In this document: positions 34,101 to 41,813 of the stretch, one piece after another
Layout: every line of letters starts with the position of its first letter
Position numbering within the stretch: position 1 is the stretch's first letter
Source of the DNA: Gemmatimonadaceae bacterium
Lineage (GTDB): Bacteria > Latescibacterota > UBA2968 > UBA8231
Assembly (NCBI GenBank): GCA_026706075.1
Contig: JAPOZM010000014.1
Coordinates: 1-64,000 of the forward strand
Direction of reading: 5' to 3'
DNA length: 64,000 nt
Program-made: the position numbers and the translations under genes
The notes under the pieces: model-generated
Databases searched by the model: none
The model's input: the letters and a program-made list of their open reading frames with translations, nothing else
What the model was told of the DNA's origin: nothing

Positions 34101-35303
34101 CATGGGCGACCGCCGGAAGTGAGCGCGCACGCTGTCGAAGAGGGAGCTCACACGCACCGGGTTCTCCGTGCCCGTCGCCGCCTGGAAGACCTCCACGGCC
34201 CCTGGCCGGGCGCGCACCGCGGCGGCGATGGTGGCGTTGACCACCTTGTCCACCGGGATCACGTCGAGGACGATCTCGGGCCGCGCGGGAAAGTCGGGCA
34301 CGAGTCCCCGGCCGTAGGCGACCAGCAGGGGGTCCATCACCTTCAGGCCCGTGATCCAGCCGGGTTCCGGATCGGCGAGACTGCTCTCGATGATGCTGGG
34401 ACGCACGATCACGACCGGCACGTCCCCTCGCCGCAGGGTGAGCACCTGCTCGCCCATGGCTTTGGTATAGGTGTAGACATCGTTCCACCCGTGCTCGCGG
34501 GCCCGGCGCATGCCCTCGGCTACCAGCTCTCCCCGGACCCAGCGGTCCCGTCGGTCCTCGACGAGCTGCTCCAACCGGTCGGGTGTCAGCTTGCGGCTCC
34601 GGGACTTCCCGTACTCTCGGACCACCTCGCGCTTCAGCCGCCGCGTGAACTCCTCCTCCGCGGCCTCCTCCCGGAGGCGGCGGCAGGCGGCGCGGCAGTC
34701 CGCCACCTCGCTCACCGGATCGAAGCCGGGTCCGCCTCCGTCGATGACCCGGCGCATGTCTCGGTCGACGGGCAGGGGCTCGTCGGGGATCGTCCCCTGG
34801 CGCCTGCCGTTGACGTAGGCGGTGGAGACGTGGACGAAGTCGACGCGCCGCCCGGAGGCCCGGGCGAGATCGATCAGGGCCATCGGCCCTCCGACATTGG
34901 CCTGGAGCGCCACGTCCAGTGGTTCATCGAAGACGACGGTGGCGGCGCTGTTGAAGATCGTGTCGACCTCCTCCGTGAGACGCTGCCGGTCCTCGGTGGA
35001 CAACCCGAGGTCGGATTGGCGCTCGTCGATGGCCACGGGGACGACCTTCCGGCGCAGGCGCTCCCAGCGTCCGGGGTCGGCCTCGGCGACCCACTGGAAG
35101 AGGGCGGTGCCGTAGAGCTCCTGGAGGCGCTCGGAGGGCGATATCTCGCAGCCGTCGGGCCGGCGGCGGGGTCGGATCAGCAGGTAGACGAGGCGGACCT
35201 CGTCCCCGAGGTCGCGCAGGATCTTGGCCAGCAGCGCCTGGCCGACGAACCCCGTGCCGCCGGTGATCAACAGACTTCGGTCCGTGTAGTACTTGCGGAT
35301 CAT
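31110..35303 (-). CDS. Four-domain reductase / acyl-adenylating / ACP / PlsC-like protein (ElbD-like architecture)
   Basis: 1397-residue soluble multifunctional protein. Residues 1-370: fatty-acyl (thioester) reductase domain, with GGTGFVG (15-21) and YTYTK (277-281); 430-530 resemble its C-terminal accessory part. Residues 565-1070: AMP-binding acyl ligase, with SGTRVAPRGV (719-728), YGLTETSP (868-875), TGDVG (940-944); the usual final catalytic lysine region reads DDGRVDR, arginine instead of lysine. Residues 1090-1160: acyl-carrier domain with attachment serine S1119 in LIDSLMAVEL. Residues 1205-1375: PlsC-like acyltransferase keeping FPEG (1293-1296) while the HX4D motif is SRPGPA (1218-1223), losing both residues. 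As I recall, Myxococcus ElbD, an ether-lipid enzyme, has this domain order. An acyl chain could be activated, loaded, reduced and passed on. Followed by lgt after 4 bp. Confidence 0.88.
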   Translation of the reverse strand: MIRKYYTDRSLLITGGTGFVGQALLAKILRDLGDEVRLVYLLIRPRRRPDGCEISPSERLQELYGTALFQWVAEADPGRWERLRRKVVPVAIDERQSDLGLSTEDRQRLTEEVDTIFNSAATVVFDEPLDVALQANVGGPMALIDLARASGRRVDFVHVSTAYVNGRRQGTIPDEPLPVDRDMRRVIDGGGPGFDPVSEVADCRAACRRLREEAAEEEFTRRLKREVVREYGKSRSRKLTPDRLEQLVEDRRDRWVRGELVAEGMRRAREHGWNDVYTYTKAMGEQVLTLRRGDVPVVIVRPSIIESSLADPEPGWITGLKVMDPLLVAYGRGLVPDFPARPEIVLDVIPVDKVVNATIAAAVRARPGAVEVFQAATGTENPVRVSSLFDSVRAHFRRSPMPDRDGRCPALPDWRYPSLRLFRFIFRLRYLGPLRLRERLLELPGRSPRPRQRRLLATARIRMQRVLYYVEIYHPYTHLDCRFETGRTRALYESLPPDERATFDMDVTAIDWHGYVTGIHLPGLRRHVLREESAVEAALPEPPGEPGAEEERLRAEREIATLPDLLRWACARHAGRVAFEARRGGRWRKITYADLLERVEERAGRWQGLGLGVGDRVLLAGENGPEWVVSYMACSSLGATLLPVDPQTPGEEVERLAAFSEARAMVADAAVLARVSPAAVRTRIDLASGDPLDAAEGTGPVFQEPEIDGDREASIIFTSGTRVAPRGVVLTHGNMISDLLALGELQRVHDTDRILSLLPLHHGLEFTGVLLMSLWSGASTIYLDGPLNSRNILEAIRDRGITAMLAVPRILKILADRVQRLDTRAEGGKSPDIDVLRQLRLIVSGGAPLGETLFDTYRDLGLTVYEGYGLTETSPIVTVNPRGRARRGSVGVALPCVELRIDAPLGHDGEILVSGPSVTAGYLNRPDLTAEVLRDGWLHTGDVGHMDEDGYLFITGRRRALIVTGGAKNVYPDEVEDLYGSLPHTAELAVVGLPSARTLGEEVHGVVVLDPRSRDLDLPEAEEEIRQRAYALSRDLPAWQRIARLHIQRRPLPRLDDGRVDRSALREDLERGAPEEVDAADSLAPWERQVYHRLSQLSGLAVGEIVAHADAPLDTLIDSLMAVELAASLQEAGAGQVTIDRERTTLRRLLDEVGPGLTLADSGAEGYWSSVLHRPGSVARSGRSALGTAASRVLRAALRVEVDGTGGLPEGPFLLAASRPGPAAAAAVFAALRPEFDGLCLLVERQDAIGGRWESRLCRWFAELVTLSGPAGLPRALEEAAARIGRRRPLLLFPEGAPRPSAVGAYRPGIGLLALELDLPVVPVRVDLSGARSDSPRRARVRLGAAVEAGSFRSLLERLTPYEVYREIAESLRRSIVDLGAGPPAAAAPGGGPPSAD

Positions 35304-35614
35304 GCGACGTGGAGGGCCGTGGGACGGGCGGGGAAGGAGGGCCTAACTCTCCGTGGAATCTGTATGTTATGGTTATGGTTGCGGCCGAACAAGGAGACGG
35401 GCGCGGCGTCAGGTGGCCGGCGTGGACCGGCCCTCTTCCCCCTCGCCGCGATCCTCGTCATCGGCTTGCCGACGCGGCTCCTGCCGGGTGATGTAGGGAT
35501 GCCGCACCCGACGACGCAGAGCCTCTCGATCCGGCTCGGGGCGGCCCGAGGCCCCCGAGTTGCAAGGTCCATCCCTCATGAGACCAAGTGTACGCCGTGT
35601 CCCCGGAGGCTGAA
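35304..35614. other. Divergent gene-free region with an AT-rich island
   Basis: 311 bp between the four-domain lipid protein and the diacylglycerol-kinase-like gene. An AT-rich patch at about 35358-35380, containing a repeated TTATGG element, stands out against the GC-rich background and holds the leftward promoter candidate. The right end holds the GGAGG site of the kinase gene at 35605-35609. I see no gene or clear operator here. Confidence 0.55.
35364..35392 (-). promoter_or_regulatory. Candidate promoter for the lipid-protein/lgt operon
   Basis: Minus-strand TTGTTC (35392-35387), 17 bp, then TAACAT (35369-35364), located in the only AT-rich island of the divergent region. Both hexamers are imperfect. 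Confidence 0.45.
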
Positions 35615-36529
35615 ATGACTCCTCCGGACCGATGGGGTGGAGCCTGGACCTTGATCGCGAATCCCGCGGCGGGCGGGGGGCGGGGCGCGCGGGCGGCGGA
35701 GCGCGGGCGGCGCCGCCTGCTCCGGGCCGGCCTGGAGGTCTCCCTCGACTGGACGCAGCGGCGGGGGCAGGCCCGGGAGCTGGCGGCCGCCGCCCGGGAC
35801 CGCGGCTCCGCCGTGGTCGTCGTCTGCGGCGGCGACGGGACGGTGGCGGAGGTGCTGCCGGAGCTGGCCGGCCGGGACCGGAGCCTCGGACTCCTGCCCG
35901 CCGGGACCTGCAACGACCTCGCCCGCGCCCTCGGGATCCCGGTCCGCCTGGAGCCGGCCCTGCGGGTGCTTCTCGAGGGCCGGCCGCGGCCGATCGACCT
36001 GGGACGCTGCGGCGGTCATCGCTTCGCCACGGTGGCCTCTTTCGGTTTCGATGCGGAGGTCGGCGAGGAGATGGCCGAAGGCCGTTCGCCGTTCCCCGGA
36101 ACGGCCGGCTACCTGTACACCGCCCTCCGGCGCCTGCGGGGGTACCATCCGGCGCCGGTGCGTCTCCGGGGCGAGTTCGGCGTGCGCGAGCAGGAGGTCT
36201 TTCTCGTGGCCGCGGGCAACACCCGGTCCTACGGAGGCGGCATGCGCATCTGCCCGGAAGCCGACCCGACGGACGGACGGCTGGATCTCTGCCTGGTGGA
36301 CGGCAGCATCTCCCCACGCGAGGTGCTGGCCCTGGTTCCCAGGATCTTCCGGGGCGGCCACTTGCGCTCTGCCGCGGTGCACATGCTGCGCTCCTCCTGG
36401 GTGGAGATCGAGGCCCTCGACGGGAGTCCCATCTCCCTGCGCGCCGACGGCGAGCGTCTGTGCGAGACCCCCACCGTCCTGCGCGCCGATCACCAGGCTC
36501 TCAGGGTGATCCAACCGGCCTCTGCATAG
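35615..36529 (+). CDS. Diacylglycerol/lipid kinase family protein
   Basis: A 304-residue protein of the DAGK_cat family, which phosphorylates diacylglycerol, sphingoid or related lipids. The nucleotide-binding region shows LIANPAAGGG, VVVCGGDGTVAEVLPEL and LGLLPAGTCNDLARALG; the C-terminal beta-sandwich has GGMRICPEADPTDGRLDLC and ISLRADGE. ATG 35615 is chosen because GGAGG lies five bases upstream; a GTG at 35588 is also in frame. It diverges from the four-domain lipid protein and precedes the Mce operon, so all neighbours concern membrane lipids. Confidence 0.92.
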   Translation: MTPPDRWGGAWTLIANPAAGGGRGARAAERGRRRLLRAGLEVSLDWTQRRGQARELAAAARDRGSAVVVVCGGDGTVAEVLPELAGRDRSLGLLPAGTCNDLARALGIPVRLEPALRVLLEGRPRPIDLGRCGGHRFATVASFGFDAEVGEEMAEGRSPFPGTAGYLYTALRRLRGYHPAPVRLRGEFGVREQEVFLVAAGNTRSYGGGMRICPEADPTDGRLDLCLVDGSISPREVLALVPRIFRGGHLRSAAVHMLRSSWVEIEALDGSPISLRADGERLCETPTVLRADHQALRVIQPASA

Positions 36530-36577
36530 AGCGGTCCTTCCGCCCGCGGGGCCGGGAACGGCGGCCCTCGGTGGCGG

Positions 36578-36599
36578 ATATGCGGATGATTCCGCATAT
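36578..36599. promoter_or_regulatory. Perfect 9-bp inverted repeat (operator-like)
   Basis: ATATGCGGA-TGAT-TCCGCATAT, with no mismatch, in a 133-bp gap. It is 48 bp after the kinase stop and 63 bp before the Mce gene start. There is no T-tract, so a terminator is less likely than a dimeric-regulator binding site. It is unusually AT-rich for this region. Confidence 0.55.
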
Positions 36600-36662
36600 T
36601 GGCGGGTGCCGCCCCCCCACTGGCGGACTCCTCCCTGACCCAGCCCGCCCCCCCCCGAGCGC

Positions 36663-37634
36663 ATGGCCACCCGGGCACAGAGAGTCCGTCTCGCCCTCTT
36701 CCTCGTCTTCTCCTTCAGCGTTCTGGCCGGCTTCCTTCTCGTGGTGGCCGGGTCCCAGTTGCTGCAGAAGCGGGTGATCTACTACATCGAGTTCGACGAG
36801 TCCGTCGGCGGTTTGTCGGCCGGTGATCCCGTCAAGTACCAGGGCATCACCGTCGGGCGCGTGGAGGACACGCGGGTCTCGCCCGAGGAGATCGGCGTCG
36901 TCCTCGTGGAGATCTCCCTCGAGGCCCGCAAGGTCCCCAACCTGATCCGCGCCGACACCCAGGCCCGGCTCTACAGCCAGGGCGTGACCGGCCTGAAGTA
37001 CATCGAGCTGAGCTCCGGGTCCCCCGATGCGCCGCTTCTCGAGCCGGGTGAGGTGCTGCCGGCGAGGGCGACCTTCCTCTCGAACATGGAGGAACGGGCC
37101 GAGGTGCTCATGGTTCGCATCGAGGATCTGCTGACCAACCTCACGGCGATGACGGCAGAGCAGAACCAGCGCCGCCTGGGGCGGATGATCGAGGCCGGCT
37201 CGGAGCTGATGGAGAGCACCAACACCCTGATCACCGACAGCAGCGGCGACCTCGGGGAGACGATCGCCAACCTCGCCCGCGTCACCGACAACCTCGCCGC
37301 CACCACCGCCTCCATGCGCGCCACCATGGACTCGGTGCGGGTCCTCACCTCCGCCGAGGAGACGCGCACCGCCCTGCGCGACCTCAGCCGGTCGGTCCGC
37401 GTCCTGCGCGAGCACCTCGAAGGCCCCGTGCCCGAGCTGCTGGCCAGCCTGCACCAGATGACGGGCACCATCGACGCCACCGTGACCCACGTGGACCGCA
37501 CCGTCCTGCAGAGCCGCAAGAACATCCTCGACGCCATGCAGAGTCTGGAGGAGACGCTCCTCAACGTGCGCCAGGCCACCGAGTTGATCCGCGAGAACCC
37601 CGCCGTGCTGCTTCGCGGAAGGACCGACCAGTGA
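36663..37634 (+). CDS. MlaD/MCE-family periplasmic lipid-binding protein
   Basis: Substrate-binding component of an Mce-type phospholipid transporter. The 323-residue chain has one N-terminal membrane helix (about 10-32), an MCE domain (about 38-120) with VGGLSAGDPVKYQGITVGRV and RLYSQGVTGLKYIEL, and a long helical C-terminal region (about 135-315) rich in heptads, which in related proteins forms a bridge through the periplasm. First gene of a five-gene transport run; its stop overlaps the lipoprotein start (GTGA). Confidence 0.9.
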   Translation: MATRAQRVRLALFLVFSFSVLAGFLLVVAGSQLLQKRVIYYIEFDESVGGLSAGDPVKYQGITVGRVEDTRVSPEEIGVVLVEISLEARKVPNLIRADTQARLYSQGVTGLKYIELSSGSPDAPLLEPGEVLPARATFLSNMEERAEVLMVRIEDLLTNLTAMTAEQNQRRLGRMIEAGSELMESTNTLITDSSGDLGETIANLARVTDNLAATTASMRATMDSVRVLTSAEETRTALRDLSRSVRVLREHLEGPVPELLASLHQMTGTIDATVTHVDRTVLQSRKNILDAMQSLEETLLNVRQATELIRENPAVLLRGRTDQ

Positions 37635-38422
37635 CCGGCGGGACGAACCGGGGCCGGGCCGCGGCGGCCCTGCTGGCCCTGCTGGCGGCCGGTGGATGCT
37701 CGAGTCTCCTCGCCGGAAAGGCCGAGATCCCCGACCGCCGCAAGTTCATCATCGAGGGGCAGGCCCTGCGCCTGAGCCTGCCCCTCTCCGAACGCCCCTA
37801 CGAGTTGAGGGTGCAGGTCGAGCGCTTCGCCATCGCCAAGTTCTACGAGCGCGACCAGATCGTCTTCCGCCTGTCGCCGGAGGAGATCAGGGACGACCGT
37901 TACAACCTCTGGGCGGTCCGTCCGAGCGAGATGATCACCAACGCCGTCACCGGCTACCTCCGGGCGGCGAACCTCTTCACCGACCTCCGTCCGGACTTTC
38001 TCGACGAGGCGCCGGAGTTCACCCTCACCGGGACGATCGACGCCATCGAGCGCTTCGACTCCGGCGACCGCTGGTGGGCGCGCCTCGACGGCTCGCTGCA
38101 ACTGGTTGACGGCGAGGGCCGGATCTTCTGGCAGCACCGCTTCGATCCGAACGAGGTGGAGATCTTCGAGCGGGACATGGTCTTCACCGTGCAGGGGATG
38201 AACCAGATCCTGCGTCAGACCATGATCGATGCCGTTCGCTCCCTCGACCGGGCCCTGTTGATCCGCAAGGCCAGCGCCGAGGGACGCGACCTGACGGGCC
38301 TGCTGTACCAGCAGAACGGGAACGGCTCGGCCGGCTCGACCGGGGAGCGGGCGGAGGAGGTGCCACGGGAGACCGAGGACTACGTCGTGATGCCCGGGAA
38401 ACCGGCGCCGCGGGGGGACTGA
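37631..38422 (+). CDS. Outer-membrane lipoprotein of the Mce transporter (PqiC/DUF330-like)
   Basis: A 263-residue protein with a signal peptide ending LLAAGGC, a good lipobox. The body resembles the ABC-type transport auxiliary lipoproteins (PqiC/LptE-like fold): RLSLPLSERPYELRVQVERFA (in part), RPSEMITNAVTGYLRAANLF, FTLTGTIDAIERFDSGD and LVDGEGRIFWQHRF. The last 40 residues are polar and disordered. GTG 37631 overlaps the MCE gene and the stop overlaps the next ATG (TGATG). Such lipoproteins are thought to dock Mce bridges to the outer membrane. Confidence 0.82.
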   Translation: MTGGTNRGRAAAALLALLAAGGCSSLLAGKAEIPDRRKFIIEGQALRLSLPLSERPYELRVQVERFAIAKFYERDQIVFRLSPEEIRDDRYNLWAVRPSEMITNAVTGYLRAANLFTDLRPDFLDEAPEFTLTGTIDAIERFDSGDRWWARLDGSLQLVDGEGRIFWQHRFDPNEVEIFERDMVFTVQGMNQILRQTMIDAVRSLDRALLIRKASAEGRDLTGLLYQQNGNGSAGSTGERAEEVPRETEDYVVMPGKPAPRGD

Positions 38423-39936
38423 TGGTGCGCACCCCGCTGGTTGGAGCCTTTCTCCTCGCCCTGGCCATGGCCGCCGCCGCTGACGAGAGCACCTGGTCCG
38501 CCGCCTCGCCCCACGCCCAACTGGCGCGCGATCCGGCCCTGCTGCCCAAGGGCAAGGGGATGCTCTTCATCCCCACCATGACCCTGCCCATCGGCAACGA
38601 ACCCAAGTTCCAGGTCTTCCGCGACGGCCGGGAGGTGCGCTCCGCTTCGCCGGGGCGCGGCCTGCCCCTCGATCCCGGGATGTACCAGATCCGGTTCGGC
38701 TCCGGGAACCTCTCGCAGCTGATCCGCAAGGACGTGCCGATCTTCGAGGGCGAGACGACGCTGCTGAAGCCGACCTGGTCGGCCCTGGTCATCGACGTCA
38801 TCGACCGGACGCGGACCTCGGTCAACGAGAGCTACGAGATCTTCGACGAGAGCGGCGAGAGCTATGGACCCGGCTTCGGCATCGAGGAGGAGCGCGGCGA
38901 ACGGGTGCGCACCTGGATCCTGCCGCCCGGGGTCTACAGCGTCGTGCGCCTGGGCGGCTCCTTCGCCACCATCGACAAGTTCAGCGTGCAGTTGCTGCCG
39001 GGCGTCGTGACTCGGCGCAACCTCGTCTACGACAGCGAGTCGGGGGAGTTCACCTCCTTCTACCAGCGTCCGGTACTGCATGCCCTGGTGCCCCGCGCCA
39101 CCGACGCCCTCCTCGCCCAGACCGAGGTCTCCGGCTCCGTCCGGGTGAATACCTCGCAGAAGACGGCAGGCGACAACCTGACGAGCGCCAACCTGGTCTT
39201 CCAGCTCTTCAATCACACGCGCTACAACACCGACCGCCACTTCGCCAGCCTCCGGCTCCTGGTCGAGCAGGGCGCCAACTGGCAGGAAGACCACGAGCTG
39301 CAGAAGGGCATCGACCGCGCCGAGGGGCGAGCCACCTACATCTTCCGATTGTCGCCTCGTATCGGTCCCTACCTGCGCGGCGTGGTCAGCTCGAACGTCT
39401 TCCCTTCGGAGACGCGCTTCCGTATACCTCGCGACGTGATCCGGACGTCGAGGAGCGGCCGCGTCGACACCCTTCGGGGGATCACGATACTCACGACAGC
39501 GCCCTCGTTCTCGCCGATCACCTTCCGCGAGGGCATCGGCATCAACTCCCGGGTCTTCCGGTACTTCGCCCTGAACACCGACCTGCGGCTGGGCGTCGGA
39601 TCGCTCCAGGAGCTGTACAAGGACTTCTACGAGATCAGCGCCAGCTCGAAGCCCGTGAGGGCCACCGAGTTCAAGAGCTCCTCCACCTCCGGCGTCGAGG
39701 CCCTGGTGATCCTCGACGCCCGCCTGTCGAGGCTGGTCAGCCTCGACTCGGAGTTCGACATCCTCCTGAGCTCGCGGGACTCGCAGGAGTGGTTCTTCAC
39801 TTGGGAGAACCGCCTGCGCATCGCCCTGACGAGCTTCATCAACCTCGACATCATCGCCGATCTCGAACGGACGCAGGGGCTGCGCCGGCTGGCCTCCCGC
39901 GAGCAGGTCCTGCTGCGCTTCTCCCGGCTGTTCTGA
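38422..39936 (+). CDS. Exported protein in the Mce operon, outer-membrane-barrel candidate
   Basis: A 504-residue protein I cannot assign to a named family. It has a signal peptide (LVGAFLLALAMAAAA), a beta-rich N-terminal half with two carboxypeptidase/PEGA-like stretches (LPLDPGMYQIRFGSGN; ILPPGVYSVVRLGGSFA), and from about residue 225 a run of alternating amphipathic strands ending LLRFSRLF, with a terminal phenylalanine as in outer-membrane barrels. Its place between the lipoprotein and the permease suggests it is the outer-membrane partner of the transporter; that is inference. Confidence 0.72.
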   Translation: MVRTPLVGAFLLALAMAAAADESTWSAASPHAQLARDPALLPKGKGMLFIPTMTLPIGNEPKFQVFRDGREVRSASPGRGLPLDPGMYQIRFGSGNLSQLIRKDVPIFEGETTLLKPTWSALVIDVIDRTRTSVNESYEIFDESGESYGPGFGIEEERGERVRTWILPPGVYSVVRLGGSFATIDKFSVQLLPGVVTRRNLVYDSESGEFTSFYQRPVLHALVPRATDALLAQTEVSGSVRVNTSQKTAGDNLTSANLVFQLFNHTRYNTDRHFASLRLLVEQGANWQEDHELQKGIDRAEGRATYIFRLSPRIGPYLRGVVSSNVFPSETRFRIPRDVIRTSRSGRVDTLRGITILTTAPSFSPITFREGIGINSRVFRYFALNTDLRLGVGSLQELYKDFYEISASSKPVRATEFKSSSTSGVEALVILDARLSRLVSLDSEFDILLSSRDSQEWFFTWENRLRIALTSFINLDIIADLERTQGLRRLASREQVLLRFSRLF

Positions 39937-39939
39937 CAC

Positions 39940-41034
39940 GTGGACGTGCAGCCCGATGCCGGCGGCCGCCTCCGCATCACCGGGGCCTGCACCGTTGAGT
40001 CGGTGGCGGCAGGCTCCCGGCAGATCCGGCGGCTCCTCGGCCACAGCCCCCACGCCGAGCTGACCGTCGACCTGTCGGGGATCACCCGCCTCGACACGGT
40101 GGGCGCCGTATGGCTGCGGCGTCTGCCGTCCCTGGCATCCGAGGCCGGCTGCGGGCTGCACCTGGCCGCGGCCCCGGCATCGGTGCAGGCCCTGATCGAC
40201 AGTGTCGGCGCGGGCCCCGGGCCGGCCGTCGACGCCGCGGGGAAGGAGATGGGACCCCTCGAGCGCCTCGGGGAGCGGTCCCTGGACGCGTTCCAGGGGA
40301 TCCGCGATTTCCTGTACCTCGCCTCCGACCTGACCTGGGCCGCGGGCTCCGCCCTCCTGCGGCGCCGGGGCGTGCGCCCCGGGGACTCTGTCCGGCAGGC
40401 CGCCGTCGTCGGAGCGGATGGTCTGCCCATCGTCGCCGTCATCCTCTTCCTGGTGGGTGGCGTCTCCACCCTGCAGGCGGCGGCCCAGCTGCGCCGCTTC
40501 GGGGCCAATGTGCTGGTGGCCGATCTCCTTTCCATCGGCATCACCCGCGAGCTGGGCCCGCTGATGACGGCGATCGTGATCGCCGGCCGCTCGGGGTCGG
40601 CCTTCGCCGCCGAGATCGCCTCGATGAAGTTCAACGAGGAGATCGACGCCCTGCGCACCATGGCCCTCGACCCGCTGCGGCTCGTGGCCGTGCCGAAGAT
40701 GTGGGCCATGCTCCTCACCCTTCCCCTGCTGACGATCGCCGCCGACTTCGTCGGTCTCCTGGGCGGTACGGTGACGGGGGTCCTCTCCCTCGACATATCC
40801 CTCGCGGCCTTCGCCGGGAGGGTGCAGAGCGCCCTGCTGCTGAAGGACGTCCTCACCGGCCTGGTGAAGTCCCTCTCCTTCGCCTGGATCATCACCGTCG
40901 TCTCCGTCTACCGGGGTTTGCAGGCGGGAGGCGGCGCCGCCGGCGTCGGGGCGGCGACCACCTCCTCGGTGGTCTCATCGATCTTCGCAATCATCGTCCT
41001 CGACCTCACCTGGGGCCTGGTCTTCTACCTGTGA
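39940..41034 (+). CDS. mlaE: MlaE-family permease with N-terminal STAS domain
   Basis: Inner-membrane permease of an Mce/Mla lipid ABC transporter. Residues 1 to about 95 form a STAS domain (ELTVDLSGITRLDTVGAVWLR), the fold of the separate MlaB subunit in E. coli; residues about 110-364 form the MlaE part with LTWAAGSALLRRRG, RRFGANVLVADLLSIGITRELGPL (in part), AGRSGSAFAAEIASMKFNEEIDAL (in part) and the final membrane helices. Fusion of the two functions in one chain removes the need for mlaB. Start GTG 39940, 3 bp after the previous stop; the stop overlaps mlaF. Confidence 0.93.
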   Translation: MDVQPDAGGRLRITGACTVESVAAGSRQIRRLLGHSPHAELTVDLSGITRLDTVGAVWLRRLPSLASEAGCGLHLAAAPASVQALIDSVGAGPGPAVDAAGKEMGPLERLGERSLDAFQGIRDFLYLASDLTWAAGSALLRRRGVRPGDSVRQAAVVGADGLPIVAVILFLVGGVSTLQAAAQLRRFGANVLVADLLSIGITRELGPLMTAIVIAGRSGSAFAAEIASMKFNEEIDALRTMALDPLRLVAVPKMWAMLLTLPLLTIAADFVGLLGGTVTGVLSLDISLAAFAGRVQSALLLKDVLTGLVKSLSFAWIITVVSVYRGLQAGGGAAGVGAATTSSVVSSIFAIIVLDLTWGLVFYL

Positions 41035-41813
41035 CCGCCGCACCTCCACCCGCCGGGGGACTCCCGCACGGCGAACCCGTGGTCGAGGTCCGCGGCCTCT
41101 CCGTGGCCTACGGAGAGCAGGCGCCGCCGGTTCTCGACGGCGTCGACCTCACCGTCCACCGCGGCGACATGACTTGCATCGTCGGCGGCTCGGGTTGCGG
41201 AAAGAGCACGCTGCTGAAGACGGTCATCGGCCTCGTCTCCCCCCGCTCCGGTGATCTGGGCCTGCTCGGGGAGCCCCTTCACGAGCTGGCCGAGGCCGAG
41301 CGCGACGCCCTGCTGAAGCGGGTGGGGGTGATGTTCCAGTACGGCGCCATGCTCGGCTCCCTGACGGTGGCGGAGAACGTCGGTCTGCCCCTGCAGATGC
41401 ACACCGACCTGGAGCCGGCCCTGATCGACGACATCGTCGACACCCGTCTGAGACTCGTCGGCCTGGCGGGGAACGGCGGCAAGCTGCCGAGCGAGCTGTC
41501 GGGGGGCATGCGCAAGCGCGCCGCCCTGGCCCGCGCCATGGCCCTCGAGCCGGAGGTGCTGTTCTGCGACGAGCCCGGCGCCGGCCTCGACCCGGTGACC
41601 GCTGCCGGCATCGACCGCCTGCTGCTCTCCCTGAACCGGGGACAGGGGACGACGGTCGTCGTCGTCACCCACGAGCTGCTGAGCATCGAGCGCCTCGACG
41701 GCCAGCTCGTCATGCTCGACGGGGGACGGGTCGTTTTCGACGGCACGGTGCGCGCCGCCCGTGAGGAGCAGCGCGATGACTTGCGGCGGTTCTTCAATCC
41801 CTCCGCGGCATGA
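41031..41813 (+). CDS. mlaF: MlaF-family ABC transporter ATPase
   Basis: ATPase of the Mce lipid transporter, 260 residues. Walker A is GGSGCGKST, the Q-loop sits in VMFQYGAML, the signature LSGGMRKRAALARAMAL is the MlaF variant and Walker B reads LFCDEPGAGLDP, followed by the VTHE switch. It ends with RRFFNPSA. GTG 41031 overlaps the permease stop and its own stop overlaps folA, so the run is tightly coupled. Direction of transport cannot be told from sequence. Confidence 0.94.
   Translation: MTAAPPPAGGLPHGEPVVEVRGLSVAYGEQAPPVLDGVDLTVHRGDMTCIVGGSGCGKSTLLKTVIGLVSPRSGDLGLLGEPLHELAEAERDALLKRVGVMFQYGAMLGSLTVAENVGLPLQMHTDLEPALIDDIVDTRLRLVGLAGNGGKLPSELSGGMRKRAALARAMALEPEVLFCDEPGAGLDPVTAAGIDRLLLSLNRGQGTTVVVVTHELLSIERLDGQLVMLDGGRVVFDGTVRAAREEQRDDLRRFFNPSAA

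Noticed and set aside
32790-35618. 942-codon plus-strand open frame opposite the four-domain lipid gene
   Set aside because: It mirrors the codon pattern of the real gene and shows no recognisable motif, while the minus strand has clear catalytic motifs throughout.
36578-36599. Rho-independent terminator after the lipid kinase gene
   Set aside because: The stem is perfect but AT-rich and has no following T-tract, so an operator-like site is more plausible.
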